DNA of 64,000 bases from CAXMMR01 sp965198995 (GTDB taxonomy: Bacteria; Pseudomonadota; Alphaproteobacteria; Acetobacterales; Acetobacteraceae), in assembly GCA_965198995.1 (NCBI GenBank), contig CBDAQG010000002.1, positions 62,001 through 126,000 of the forward strand, written 5' to 3'. Positions 41,363 through 50,411 of this stretch are shown here, in pieces. The position numbers were made by a program, and so were the translations under genes. A model generated the notes under the pieces. The model ran no database searches. It had not been told where the DNA came from and saw only the letters and a list, made by a program, of their open reading frames with translations. Positions within the stretch are counted from its first letter, which is position 1, and each line of letters starts with the position of its first letter.

Positions 41363-44300
41363 CCCGCACCCGCCAGTTCGAGCCCGACCGCATTGCGCCG
41401 CGGCCGCCAGCGCCCCGCCTCGAGCGCCGCCGCCAGCCTGGCCCGGATCGCCGCCGCCGCCGCCGGGTTGGCCGCCCGCAGCGCCGCCTCCACCGCCGGA
41501 TCGCCCAGCGTCGCCTCCCACACCGCGTCGAACAGCCGGTCCAGGCGGAACGGCACCGCCACCGCATAGGCGGCCAGCGCGTCCACCCCGCGCGCCACCG
41601 CCGCCGCCCCCGCATAGCCGTGCCGGAGCTGCCCGGCGACCCAGCGCGGATTGCCCAATTTCCCCCGCGCCACTCTCGTCAGCGCCTGCGCCAGGTCACG
41701 CACCACCGGCGCCTCGGGCCGCGACGTGTCCGGATGGTAGAGCGCCGGCGCCGCCCCGAGCAGCGCCGCCGCGGCGGCAAATCCCCCCTCATGCGCGGCG
41801 AGGTCCGGCCCGTCGAGCAGGTCGGCCTCGGCGTGGTCCTCGATCTGCACATGCGCCTCGGCCGCCGCGACCAGCGCCGCCAGCGCCGCCGGTGCGGCCA
41901 CCCCGTCGAGCCCCTGCCCGTAGGCCGCCGCCGCCCCGTCGAGCCAGGCCTGCCCAACCGCCGCCTGCCCAACCGCCGCCTGCCCGACCGCCGCCAGCCC
42001 GGCCTCGGCCGCCAGCGCCGCCTCGGTGCCGGCGCCGTAGCAGCCGGGGGCGGCGCCAAATATCCGCGCCGTCGCCTGCCGCCACGCCGCGCCGGACAGC
42101 CCGGCCACGCCGGCCGCCAGCGAGTTCCACTCCGCCGCCTCGTCGCGCCCCGCCACCGCCCGCACCGCCTCGTCGAACAGCGCCATCTGGGCTGGAAAGG
42201 CGTCGCGGAACAGCCCGGAGACGCGCAGCGTCACGTCCACCCGCGGCCGGTCCAGCAGCGCCAACGGCACCACCTCGACGCCCGAGACCCGCCCGCTCGC
42301 CGCGTCCCACACCGGCGCCGCGCCGAGCAGGATCAGCGCCAGGGCCAGCGCCTCGCCGCCGGTGCGCATCGTCGCCGAGCCCCAGCAATCGACGACCAGC
42401 GTGCGCAGCCACTCGCCCTGCTCCTGGCGATGCCGCGCCAGCAGCGCCTCGGCCAGACGCTGCGCCAGCCGCCAGGCGCTCTGCGTCGGCACGGCGCGCG
42501 GGTCGATGGCGGCGAGGTTGCGCCCGGTCGGCAGCACGTCCGTCCGCCCGCCGCTCGGCGCGCCTGCCGGCCCGGGCTCGACGAAGCGCCCGTCCAGCGC
42601 CGCCAGCAGCGCCGCCGCCTCCGCCGGCGCCGAGCGGTCGATCGCCGCCGCATGCCCGTTCAGCGCGGCGATCAGCGCCGCCCGCCGCGCCGGCTCCGGG
42701 CTCTCGCCGAACACGTGCAGCCCGTCGCGGATGCGCAAGCCCTTCACGTCGCACAGATGCGCATCGAGCCGCACCAGTTGCTCCGCCTCGTCGTCGCCCG
42801 CCCCGCTTTCCTCCAGCAACCCCGCCGCCGCCGCCCGCGCCAGGATCTCGGGCGCGAGCAGCGCACAGCGCCGGCGGTCGAGCCCGTCGGCGGCGGCGTA
42901 CTCGTCGAGCAGCGCCTCCACCGCCCGCGCCTCGCCGGTCAGCCCCGCCTCGACCAGCGGCGGCGTCAGGTGGCCGATCGTCACCGCGCCGAGCCGCCGC
43001 TTGGCCGCCGCCGCCTCGCCGGGATTGTTGACGATGAACGGGTAGATGACCGGCAGCCCGCCGAGCAGCGCCGCCGGCGCGCAGGCCGCCGACAGCGCCA
43101 CCGCCTTGCCAGGCAGCCACTCCAGCGTGCCATGCGCGCCGAGATGCACCACGGCGTCGGCGGCGAACACGTGACGGAGCCACAGGTAGAAGCCGACATA
43201 GGCCGGGCAGGGCGGCGTCGCCGCGTCGTGGTAGCCAGCCCGCCGATCGCTCATCGCGCCGCGATCGGGCTGCACCGCGACCAGGAGATGGCCCAGGTTC
43301 AGACACCGCAGCCGGACCTCGCCAGGCGCCCCCCAGCAAGCCCCGACCGCCATACGCAGCTCGGCCGGCAACAGCTCGGTCAGGCGAGCGTGCTCTGCCG
43401 CATCCAGCAGCGGTGTCGCCGGCGCCGCGGTCAGCGCCTCGATGAGCGCCGGTCCGTCCGGCACCTCGCCCACTGCGTAGCCGGCCGCCGCCAGCAGCGC
43501 GAGGATGCGGCGCAGCGAGGCGAAGCCGTCCAGCCCCACCGCATGCCCGACCTGCCCGGTCTCGGTGCCGACGCCTGGGTAGTCGGAGAGGATGATCGCG
43601 ACCCGCCGCGCGCCGGCCGGCGTTCGGCCCAGCCGCGCCCAGCCGGCCGCCCGCGCCGCCACGAGCTCCACCAGGTCCGCGTCCGGCGCAAAGGCACGGC
43701 GGGCGAAGTCGAGCCCCCGCGCCGGGGGCAGCTCCGCCTTGAAGCCGACCACGCCGGCGAGCAGCCGTCCGTCCAGCTCCGGCAGCACCACCTGCATGGC
43801 GAGGTCCGACTGGCCGAGCCCGCGCGTGGAGGCCGCCCAGTCGTCGCGGCCGCTCGCCGCCAGCACGAGCTGCAGCACCGGCACGCCCGCCTCCAGCGGC
43901 GACCCGGCCTCGCCGCGGGCCGAAAACCCGGTGGCGTTCAGCACCACCGCCGGCCGCCACGCCGCCAGCCGCCCGGCGACGAAGGCCGCCGCCGCCGCGT
44001 CCTTCAGGCTGCCGACGAACAACCCCCGCGTCCGTAAGCCCCGCCGCGCCAGCGCCGCCGCCAGCGCCTCCAGCGGCGCGATGTCGCCCGCCTGCCGATG
44101 CGAGCGGTAGAACACCAGGGCGATGTCGGGCGCGTCGTCGTCCTCGCCGAAGACGTGCTCGCCGCAAGCCGGCACCGCCACCACGCCGGCCCGGTCATCC
44201 GGCCCGCGCCCGGCCAGGTGCCACGCCAGCCGGATCGCCGTCGCGCCGTTCTCCGGCCCGCCCTCGCGCAGCAGCGCGTCCAGCCGAGCCCAGGCCGCCG

Positions 44301-44688
44301 GCGGCACGCTGGAGAGCTCGGCCAGCCGGTCGTCCCGGCGGGTGCAGCCCGGCACGAAGGCGACCGGCACGCCATGCCGCCGGCAGGTCTGCGCGAACTC
44401 CTCGGCGCCATAGGCGAAGTACTCGACGCCGCCGAGCAGCCGCACGACGACGCAGCCTGAGCGCGCCAGCACCTGCTCGGCGTAGAGGTCGACCGACATC
44501 GGATGGCGCAGCCGCGTGAGGTTCGCCAGGCGCAGGCTCGGCCGATCGACCATCGCCGACCAAGCCGCCGCGGCGGCCGACAGGTCGCTGTCCGAGAACG
44601 ACAGCAGCACGACGTCCGCCGGCGCGTGGCCGAGATCCTCGGCCGTGCCCTCGTCCAGGCCGCGATGCTCGCGGACTAGGAGGTGCAA
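41359..44688 (-). CDS. cobN: Aerobic cobaltochelatase large subunit CobN
   Basis: 1109 residues from a TTG start. Large ATP-dependent subunit, with CobS/CobT chelatase partners not in this window, that inserts cobalt in hydrogenobyrinate a,c-diamide. Motifs: FSDSDLSAAAAAW, GGVEYFAYGAEEF, AIILSDYPGVGTETGQVGHA, VHLGAHGTLEWLPGK, and VVDCWGSATMRTGGEALAL. A short tandem repeat of AAVGQ occurs near residue 905-920. Length is somewhat below the usual 1200-1280. The start lies beside a repeat B arm that provides the purine-rich leader. Confidence 0.94.
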   Translation of the reverse strand: MHLLVREHRGLDEGTAEDLGHAPADVVLLSFSDSDLSAAAAAWSAMVDRPSLRLANLTRLRHPMSVDLYAEQVLARSGCVVVRLLGGVEYFAYGAEEFAQTCRRHGVPVAFVPGCTRRDDRLAELSSVPPAAWARLDALLREGGPENGATAIRLAWHLAGRGPDDRAGVVAVPACGEHVFGEDDDAPDIALVFYRSHRQAGDIAPLEALAAALARRGLRTRGLFVGSLKDAAAAAFVAGRLAAWRPAVVLNATGFSARGEAGSPLEAGVPVLQLVLAASGRDDWAASTRGLGQSDLAMQVVLPELDGRLLAGVVGFKAELPPARGLDFARRAFAPDADLVELVAARAAGWARLGRTPAGARRVAIILSDYPGVGTETGQVGHAVGLDGFASLRRILALLAAAGYAVGEVPDGPALIEALTAAPATPLLDAAEHARLTELLPAELRMAVGACWGAPGEVRLRCLNLGHLLVAVQPDRGAMSDRRAGYHDAATPPCPAYVGFYLWLRHVFAADAVVHLGAHGTLEWLPGKAVALSAACAPAALLGGLPVIYPFIVNNPGEAAAAKRRLGAVTIGHLTPPLVEAGLTGEARAVEALLDEYAAADGLDRRRCALLAPEILARAAAAGLLEESGAGDDEAEQLVRLDAHLCDVKGLRIRDGLHVFGESPEPARRAALIAALNGHAAAIDRSAPAEAAALLAALDGRFVEPGPAGAPSGGRTDVLPTGRNLAAIDPRAVPTQSAWRLAQRLAEALLARHRQEQGEWLRTLVVDCWGSATMRTGGEALALALILLGAAPVWDAASGRVSGVEVVPLALLDRPRVDVTLRVSGLFRDAFPAQMALFDEAVRAVAGRDEAAEWNSLAAGVAGLSGAAWRQATARIFGAAPGCYGAGTEAALAAEAGLAAVGQAAVGQAAVGQAWLDGAAAAYGQGLDGVAAPAALAALVAAAEAHVQIEDHAEADLLDGPDLAAHEGGFAAAAALLGAAPALYHPDTSRPEAPVVRDLAQALTRVARGKLGNPRWVAGQLRHGYAGAAAVARGVDALAAYAVAVPFRLDRLFDAVWEATLGDPAVEAALRAANPAAAAAIRARLAAALEAGRWRPRRNAVGLELAGAG

Positions 44689-44693
44689 GGAAG

Positions 44694-44807
44694 GGCTTCT
44701 TTTTTAAAAAAAAGAAGCAAAAAACTTGCGCCTCCGCTGTCGCGCCTGACCGACGAGGTAGTCTTATTCGAGAAAAGTTTTTTGGTTCTTTTTTTCAAAA
44801 AAGAACC
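44694..44807. repeat. Repeat B, full two-armed copy
   Basis: Left arm 44694-44727 and right arm 44773-44807 around a spacer of about 45 bp, inserted between cobW and cobN on the minus strand. It supplies the stop and last residues (VLF) of CobW and lies 6 bp from the cobN start codon. Confidence 0.9.
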
Positions 44808-45829
44808 TCTTCGATTGCTTCCTTGACGGCCGCCTCGTCCAGCCCCGCCCGCCCGATCACCACCAGCGCCCCGTCTTGCGCCTCGCCGTCCCGCCAGGCG
44901 CGCTCGAACTCGTGGCGAAACCGTCCGCCGACCCCCTGCACCGCCAGCCGCATCGGCTTGCCCCGCACGGCGAGGAACCCCTTCATCCGCAGCACGTCGA
45001 ACCGCGCCGCGACCTCGACCAGCCGCATCGCCTGCGCCGCCTCGCCGACCGGCCTCACCGGCACCACGAAGCTGGCGAAGTCGTCATGCTCGTGCTCGCC
45101 GTCGAGCGCGTCGTGGTGCGACGGCCGCGCCGCCAAATCGTCCTCCGCCGCCGCGCCGAGGCCGAGCGCCAGCGCCGCCGGCAGCCGCCCGTCCACCGCC
45201 CGGATGAGCTTGACCGCGCGCGGCAGCGCCGCCGTGATCGACGCCTCCACCGCCGCCAGCCCAGCCTCGTCCAGACCGTCCGCCTTGTTCAGCACCACGA
45301 GGTCGGCGCTCGCCAGCTGGTCCTCGAACAGTTCGGCCAGCGGGTTGTCATGGTCGAGCGCCCCATCCGCGGCCCGTTGCGCCGCCACCGCCTCCGGGTC
45401 GTCGGCGAAGCGACCGGCCGCCACCGCCGGCCCGTCCACCACCGTGATCACCCCGTCGACGGTGACCCGGGCGCGGATCGCCGGCCAGCCAAAGGCGCGC
45501 AGCAGCGGCTTGGGCAGCGCCAGCCCCGAAGTCTCGATCAGCAGGTGCTCCGGCGGCGGATCACGCGCGAGCAGCGCCTCGATGGTCGGGATGAAGTCGT
45601 CCGCCACCGTGCAGCACAGGCAGCCATTGGAGAGCTCGACGATGTCCTCGTCGCGGCACGCCGGCACGCCGCAGCCGCGCAAGGTCTCGCCGTCGATGCC
45701 GAGGCTGCCGAACTCGTTGACGATCACCGCAATCCGCCGCCCGCCGGCATGCGCGAGCAGGTGGCGCAGCAGCGTCGTCTTGCCGGCGCCGAGAAACCCG
45801 GTGACGACGGTCGCCGCCAGCCGCGTCAC
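44795..45829 (-). CDS. cobW: CobW family G3E GTPase
   Basis: 344 residues from GTG 45829. GTPase metallochaperone likely delivering cobalt to CobN. Walker A VVTGFLGAGKTTLLRHLL, the switch region VNEFGSLGIDGE, the metal-binding CxCC motif in ELSNGCLCCTVADD, NKADGLDE and a His-rich stretch (HHDALDGEHEHDD) near residue 260. It overlaps the upstream DUF1636 gene by 4 bp. The last residues EEVLF derive from repeat B. Confidence 0.93.
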   Translation of the reverse strand: MTRLAATVVTGFLGAGKTTLLRHLLAHAGGRRIAVIVNEFGSLGIDGETLRGCGVPACRDEDIVELSNGCLCCTVADDFIPTIEALLARDPPPEHLLIETSGLALPKPLLRAFGWPAIRARVTVDGVITVVDGPAVAAGRFADDPEAVAAQRAADGALDHDNPLAELFEDQLASADLVVLNKADGLDEAGLAAVEASITAALPRAVKLIRAVDGRLPAALALGLGAAAEDDLAARPSHHDALDGEHEHDDFASFVVPVRPVGEAAQAMRLVEVAARFDVLRMKGFLAVRGKPMRLAVQGVGGRFRHEFERAWRDGEAQDGALVVIGRAGLDEAAVKEAIEEVLF

Positions 45830-46293
45830 ACCGCCAGCCCGGCATCGTCCGCCAACGGCGCGGGCATCCGCCCCAGCACGATGCGCGCCAGCGAAGCCGG
45901 CCGGCGCGACGGCAGCACCGCGCCGCGCGACGAGGCCGCATAGGCGGCACCATACAGCAGCAGGTCGCCGGCCAACTCCGGGCTCAGCCGCCCGAGCAGG
46001 GTGCTCCACTTGCCGGGGGCAGCGATCGCCGCGGTGCAGCCCTGCTCGCAGGCCGCGAGGCACGTCACCGGCAGCAGCCGCACCGCCGGGCTCGCCTGCT
46101 GCCCCAGCGCCTCGGCGACCGCGTCATAGAAACGCTGCCCCGCCACCGGCTCGCCGGCGGCGAGCGGCCGCCCGGCCCGGCAGGTGACGCAGACATGCAG
46201 GATCGGCAGCGCCGCCTGCTCAGGACTATCCTGGAACAAGGTCTTGGTAACTCCCGGGAGGGGCGCGTCCCGTAGCGTCGATAGCCAGGTCAT
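45826..46293 (-). CDS. DUF1636 metal-binding protein, first gene of the riboswitch-led cobalamin operon
   Basis: 155 residues from ATG 46293. ILHVCVTCRAG near residue 32 and VTCLAACEQGCTAAI near 80 give the two paired Cys motifs of this thioredoxin-like [2Fe-2S] or metal-binding family, found with cobalamin and cobalt-uptake genes. A TTG at 46239 is an alternative start: it has GGGAG 11 bases upstream inside the palindrome CTCCCGGGAG, which could be the riboswitch expression platform; starting at 46293 would leave almost no room between aptamer and start. Coupled to cobW by a GTGA overlap. Confidence 0.8.
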   Translation of the reverse strand: MTWLSTLRDAPLPGVTKTLFQDSPEQAALPILHVCVTCRAGRPLAAGEPVAGQRFYDAVAEALGQQASPAVRLLPVTCLAACEQGCTAAIAAPGKWSTLLGRLSPELAGDLLLYGAAYAASSRGAVLPSRRPASLARIVLGRMPAPLADDAGLAV

Positions 46294-46295
46294 GA

Positions 46296-46407
46296 CGGAA
46301 GGTCTGACTTCCGGCTCCAGGCGTGTGGAGCCGATTACAGTGGCGCGACCGTGCCGGATGTTCGCCGGCTTCCTCGCATCATGACGCCTGTAACAGTAGC
46401 GGTCCGA
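46296..46407 (-). promoter_or_regulatory. Cobalamin riboswitch
   Basis: On the minus strand, GAGGAAGCCGGCGAACATCC followed by CGCGCCACTGTAATCGGC and, at the 3' end, the B12 box AGCCGGAAGTCAGACC match the conserved aptamer core. It stands directly before the DUF1636-cobW-cobN-cobG-cobH-cobI run, so adenosylcobalamin should repress the pathway. The 5' boundary is approximate. The 3' end almost touches the ATG at 46293. Confidence 0.88.
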
Positions 46408-46568
46408 CAGCGAAGCGCAAGGCGAGCGACGCCCCCCAACCGCCCAGATCCGCAACGCCGCACGCACCGAAGCCACACGGCGCGGCCGATCTGCCACGAC
46501 CCACGAAACGTTCGTGCAGGCTCAGCCGTTGCGGGTATGCGACTAATCCTGGCCAGGATGACGTGCCG

Positions 46569-48548
46569 ATGCCCGACATCATTTCGCCCGCCGCGACCCC
46601 GCGCGCGCCGTCGCCCGCTACGCCATCCCCCAGGGCGCCATCTCCCAGGGCGCCATTGCCCCGCGCGCGCGTCCCCGCCGCCGAGGCGCCGCGCAGCGAG
46701 GGCACGCTCGGCCTGCTGGTCGGCGTCGTCGTCGTCGCCGCGCTCTATCTCGGCCGCGAAGTCCTGGTGCCGATCACCCTGGCGGTGCTGCTCTCCTTCC
46801 TGCTCGCCCCGCTGGTCAACCTGCTGCGCCGGCTGCATTTGCCGCGCGTCGTCGCCGTGCTCGCCTCGGTCGCCACCGCGCTCGGTGTCATCCTGATGAT
46901 CAGCACCCTGATCGGCACCCAGATCGCCTCGCTCGCCGTCGACCTGCCGACCTATCAGAGCACCATCACCCGCAAGGTCGACGCGGCGCGCAACTTCTCC
47001 AACACCGAGGTCGCGGCCCTCACCCGCCGCTTCGGCCGCCCACCCCACAGCGCCCCGCCCCCGGCCGCCACCCGCGCGCCCGGCGAGCAGAAGGTCGTCC
47101 CGGTCGAGGTGCAGGAGCCCACCCCCACCCCGCTCGCCCTGGTGCAACGCTTCCTCGCGCCCATCCTCAGCCCGATCGAGACCATCGGCGTCGTCTTCAT
47201 CGTCGCCATCTTCATCCTGATGCAGCAGGACGATCTGCGCGACCGGCTGATCCGCCTGTTCGGTTCCAACGACCTGCACCGCACCACCGTGGCGCTCGAC
47301 GACGCCGCCCACCGCCTGTCGCGCTACTTCCTCAGCCAGCTCGGCGTGAACACCGCCTTCGGCATCATCATCGCCGTCGGCCTGTTCTTCCTCGGCGTGC
47401 CGAGCCCGGTGCTGTGGGGCGTGCTCGGCACCCTGCTGCGCTTCGTTCCCTATGTCGGCTCGCTGATCGCCGGCGTGCTGCCGCTGGCGCTGGCCGCCGC
47501 CGTCGATCCCGGCTGGTCGCTCGCGATCGAAACCGCCGCGCTGTTCCTGGTCGTCGAGGGCGTCATGGGCCAGGTCGTCGAGCCGATGCTCTACGGCCAC
47601 TCCACCGGCCTGTCGCCGGTCGCCGTCATCGTCGTCGCGATCTTCTGGAGCTGGATCTGGGGCCCGATCGGGCTGATCCTCTCCACCCCGCTCACCCTCT
47701 GCCTGGTCGTGCTCGGCCGCCATGTCGACCGGCTCGAGTTCCTCGACGTCCTGCTCGGCGACCGCCCCGCGCTCACCCCGATCGAGAACTTCTACCAGCG
47801 CACCCTGGCCGGCGACGAGGACGAAATCCTCCACCAGGCCGAGTTGCTGCTGCGCGCCCGCCCGCTCTCCTCCTACTACGACGACGTGGCGCTCAAGGGC
47901 CTCCAGCTCGCCGCCGCCGACGTCCAGCGCGGCGTGCTGCCGCCCTCCGAGATCGAGGAGATCAACACCGCCACCCAGGAGCTGATCGCCAACCTCGAAG
48001 GCCACGACGACACCGATCCCAACCCGCCCGGCGACCAGACCGAGCTCGCCGGCATCACCCGCGAGGACCGCCGCGTCATCACCAGCGCCGCCCCGGCCGC
48101 CGCCGCCAGCGCCCATGACGAGCTGCCGCCAGCCTGGCGCGGCGCCGGCGCCGTGCTCTGCGTCGCCGGCCGCGGCCCGCTCGACGACGCCGCCGCCGCC
48201 ATGCTCGCCCAGCTGCTGCGCAAGCACGGCCTCGGCGCCAAGGTCATGCCCCACCGCAGCGTCTCACGCACCGAGGTCGACACGCTCGACGTCGAGGGCG
48301 TCGCCATGATCTGCCTGTCCTACCTCGAGATCAGCGGCTCCCAGACCAGCCTGCGCTACCTCGTCCGCCGCCTGCGCGCCCGCGCCCCCGGCGTGCCGAT
48401 CCTGCTCGGCCTGTGGCCCGCCGAGGAGGAGCTGATGTCCGACCCGACGCTGCAGGCGCAGGTCGGCGCAGATTACTTCGTGACGTCGTTGAGCGAGGCG
48501 GTAACCGCCTGCGTGCAGGCCAGCCGCCCGACGCAGGACGCCGCGTGA
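46569..48548 (+). CDS. AI-2E family transporter with extra C-terminal Rossmann-like domain
   Basis: 659 residues from ATG 46569; the N-terminal 35 residues are a Pro/Ala/Ser-rich repeat (SPRAP). The AI-2E/PerM domain with about eight helices spans about 45-400 (LLSFLLAPLVNLLRRLHLP, GLSPVAVIVVAIFWSWIWGP, LSTPLTLCLVVLGRH). A helical linker (about 410-500) leads to a C-terminal domain (about 530-645, GAVLCVAGRGPLDDAAAAML, VAMICLSYLEISGS) that resembles cobalamin-binding or receiver-like flavodoxin folds but lacks the DxHxxG cobalt-binding motif. It is divergent from the riboswitch. Transported substrate unknown; autoinducer-2 export should not be assumed. Confidence 0.83.
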   Translation: MPDIISPAATPRAPSPATPSPRAPSPRAPLPRARVPAAEAPRSEGTLGLLVGVVVVAALYLGREVLVPITLAVLLSFLLAPLVNLLRRLHLPRVVAVLASVATALGVILMISTLIGTQIASLAVDLPTYQSTITRKVDAARNFSNTEVAALTRRFGRPPHSAPPPAATRAPGEQKVVPVEVQEPTPTPLALVQRFLAPILSPIETIGVVFIVAIFILMQQDDLRDRLIRLFGSNDLHRTTVALDDAAHRLSRYFLSQLGVNTAFGIIIAVGLFFLGVPSPVLWGVLGTLLRFVPYVGSLIAGVLPLALAAAVDPGWSLAIETAALFLVVEGVMGQVVEPMLYGHSTGLSPVAVIVVAIFWSWIWGPIGLILSTPLTLCLVVLGRHVDRLEFLDVLLGDRPALTPIENFYQRTLAGDEDEILHQAELLLRARPLSSYYDDVALKGLQLAAADVQRGVLPPSEIEEINTATQELIANLEGHDDTDPNPPGDQTELAGITREDRRVITSAAPAAAASAHDELPPAWRGAGAVLCVAGRGPLDDAAAAMLAQLLRKHGLGAKVMPHRSVSRTEVDTLDVEGVAMICLSYLEISGSQTSLRYLVRRLRARAPGVPILLGLWPAEEELMSDPTLQAQVGADYFVTSLSEAVTACVQASRPTQDAA

Positions 48549-48553
48549 GGTAG

Positions 48554-48657
48554 GAAGGCCAGGGGCTTCCCCTCCGTGAGCCTTCCAACTGCGCCTCGCA
48601 CAGGTGGAACCTTTGGCTCACTCCGCCCCTGGACCCCATTAAAGGCGGAGCCTTTGA
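48554..48657. repeat. Repeat A left arm interrupted by a nested insert
   Basis: The GGGGCTT...GCCCC palindrome is split after GGGGCTT by about 58 bp that are themselves bounded by GTGAGCC and GGCTCAC; after it the arm resumes as GCCCCTGGACCCC and AAAGGCGGAGCCTTT. Confidence 0.75.
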
Positions 48658-48760
48658 AATCCATTTCTTGTTCTTTTCACGCGCCGAGTGCTGTGGCGTT
48701 GAGGAGCCGGATTTTGAATGGCTCCGCCAAGCAAGAAACGTGGAGACCTTGCTCATTCAT

Positions 48761-48814
48761 TGGGGTCTGGGGCCTCACGGCCCCAGCAGGTCAAGGGCAG
48801 AGCCCTTGCCTTCC
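48761..48814. repeat. Repeat A right half
   Basis: GGGGTCTGGGGCCTCACGGC and AAGGGCAGAGCCCTT. With the interrupted arm at 48554 and about 100 bp of centre (with GAATGGCTCCGCCAAGCAAG) it fills the 286-bp gap between two convergent genes. Confidence 0.8.
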
Positions 48815-48834
48815 TTCCGCTTGCCTTCCTTGCC

Positions 48835-50403
48835 TTAGTGCGCCCTGACCCCTGACGCGCCGATCCCGGTCTGCGATCGGATATACTGTTCCTCGAACCG
48901 ATCTTCCTCGCCCAGCCGCGCGGTGCGGCGGTCCAGGACCGAGCCGAGCCAGCAGCCGAGGAACGCCAGCGGCATCGAGAACAGCGCCGGATTGTCGTAG
49001 GGGAAGATCGGGTGGGCGTGGCCAAGGGCTTTGACCCAGATGCCGGGGCTGAGCACGGTCAGGGTGACGGCGCTGATCAGGCCGGACCAGCCGCCGAGCA
49101 GGGCGCCGGTAGTGGTGAGCTTGCGCCAGAACATCGACAGCAGCAGCACCGGGAAGTTGGCCGAGGCGGCGACGGCGAACGCCAGCCCGACCATGTAGGC
49201 GACGTTCTGCTTCTCGAACAGCAGGCCGAGCCCGATGGCGACGATGCCGAGCGCCACGGTGGCGATGCGCGAGACGCGGATCTCCGCGGCCTCGGTGGTG
49301 CGTCCGCGGGCGAGGACGCGGGCGTAGAGGTCGTGGCTGACCGCCGAGGCGCCGGCGAGCGTAAGGCCGGAGACGACGGCGAGGATGGTGGCGAAGGCGA
49401 CGGCGGAGATGAAGCCGAGCAGCACGTTGCCGCCGATCGCCTGGGCGAGGAACACGGCGGCCATGTTGTTGCCGCCGCGCAGCGCGCCGGCCGGCGTGGT
49501 GAAGGCCGGGTTGTGCAGCACCAGCACGATGGCGCCGACGCCGATCAGCGCGGTGAGCACGTAGAAGTAGCCGACGAGCGCGGCCGCCCAGAGCACCGAC
49601 TTGCGGGCTTCGCGGGCGCTGCTGACGGTGAAAAAGCGCATCAGGATGTGCGGCAGGCCGGCGGTGCCGAACATCAGCGCGGTGCCGAGCGAGATCGCCG
49701 AGACCGGGTCGGCGGCGAGGGCGCCGGGCCGCATGATGGCAAGGTGCTTGGGGTGGGCGGCGACCGCCGCGGCGAACAGCCCCGGCAGGCTGAAGCCGAC
49801 GCCGCGCAGCACCAGGAACACCATCCAGGTCGCGCCGGCGAGCAGCAGCACCGCCTTGATGATCTGCACCCAGGTGGTCGCGATCATGCCGCCGAACGTC
49901 ACGTAGAGCACCATCAGCGCGCCGACGATGATGATCGCGTCGAGGTAGGGCAGGCCGAACAGCAGCTGGATGAGCTGTCCGGCGCCGACCATCTGGGCGA
50001 TCAGGTAGAAGGCGACGACGACCAGCGAGCTGACCGCGGTCATGCAGCGCACCGGCGTCTCGGCCAGCCGGTAGCAGGCGACGTCGGCCAGGGTGTAGCG
50101 CCCGAGGTTGCGCAGCCGCTCGGCGATCAGGAAGACGACGATCGGCCAGCCGACGAGGAAGCCGATCGAGTAGATCACGCCGTCAAAGCCGCTGGCGTAG
50201 ACCAGCGCGGAGATGCCGAGGAACGAGGCGGCGGACATGTAGTCGCCAGCGATCGCGATGCCGTTCTGCAGCGCCGTGATGCCGCCGCCGGCAGCGTAGA
50301 AGTCGCTCGCCGAGCGGGTGCGCCGCGCCGCCCAGGCGGTGATCAGCAGGGTGAGCAGCACGAAGCCGGCGAACATTGCGATCGCCGTCCAGTTGGTGGT
50401 CAC
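48835..50403 (-). CDS. actP: Cation/acetate symporter ActP (solute:sodium symporter)
   Basis: 522 residues from GTG 50403, about 13 membrane helices. Sodium:solute symporter motifs: SASDFYAAGGGITALQNGIA, GDYMSAASFLGISALVYASG, FGTAGLPHILMRFFTV and ILAVVSGLTLAGASAVSHDLYA. Family members import acetate and similar short acids. Its usual partner DUF485/YjcH precedes it, but the two are separated by repeat B instead of being coupled. The leader of actP is largely repeat sequence. Confidence 0.92.
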   Translation of the reverse strand: MTTNWTAIAMFAGFVLLTLLITAWAARRTRSASDFYAAGGGITALQNGIAIAGDYMSAASFLGISALVYASGFDGVIYSIGFLVGWPIVVFLIAERLRNLGRYTLADVACYRLAETPVRCMTAVSSLVVVAFYLIAQMVGAGQLIQLLFGLPYLDAIIIVGALMVLYVTFGGMIATTWVQIIKAVLLLAGATWMVFLVLRGVGFSLPGLFAAAVAAHPKHLAIMRPGALAADPVSAISLGTALMFGTAGLPHILMRFFTVSSAREARKSVLWAAALVGYFYVLTALIGVGAIVLVLHNPAFTTPAGALRGGNNMAAVFLAQAIGGNVLLGFISAVAFATILAVVSGLTLAGASAVSHDLYARVLARGRTTEAAEIRVSRIATVALGIVAIGLGLLFEKQNVAYMVGLAFAVAASANFPVLLLSMFWRKLTTTGALLGGWSGLISAVTLTVLSPGIWVKALGHAHPIFPYDNPALFSMPLAFLGCWLGSVLDRRTARLGEEDRFEEQYIRSQTGIGASGVRAH

Positions 50404-50411
50404 AGGAAGAA

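Noticed and set aside
46335..48254. 639-codon minus-strand frame rich in Asp/Glu/Gly opposite the AI-2E-type permease
   Set aside because: Shadow of the permease; no motif and no ribosome site.
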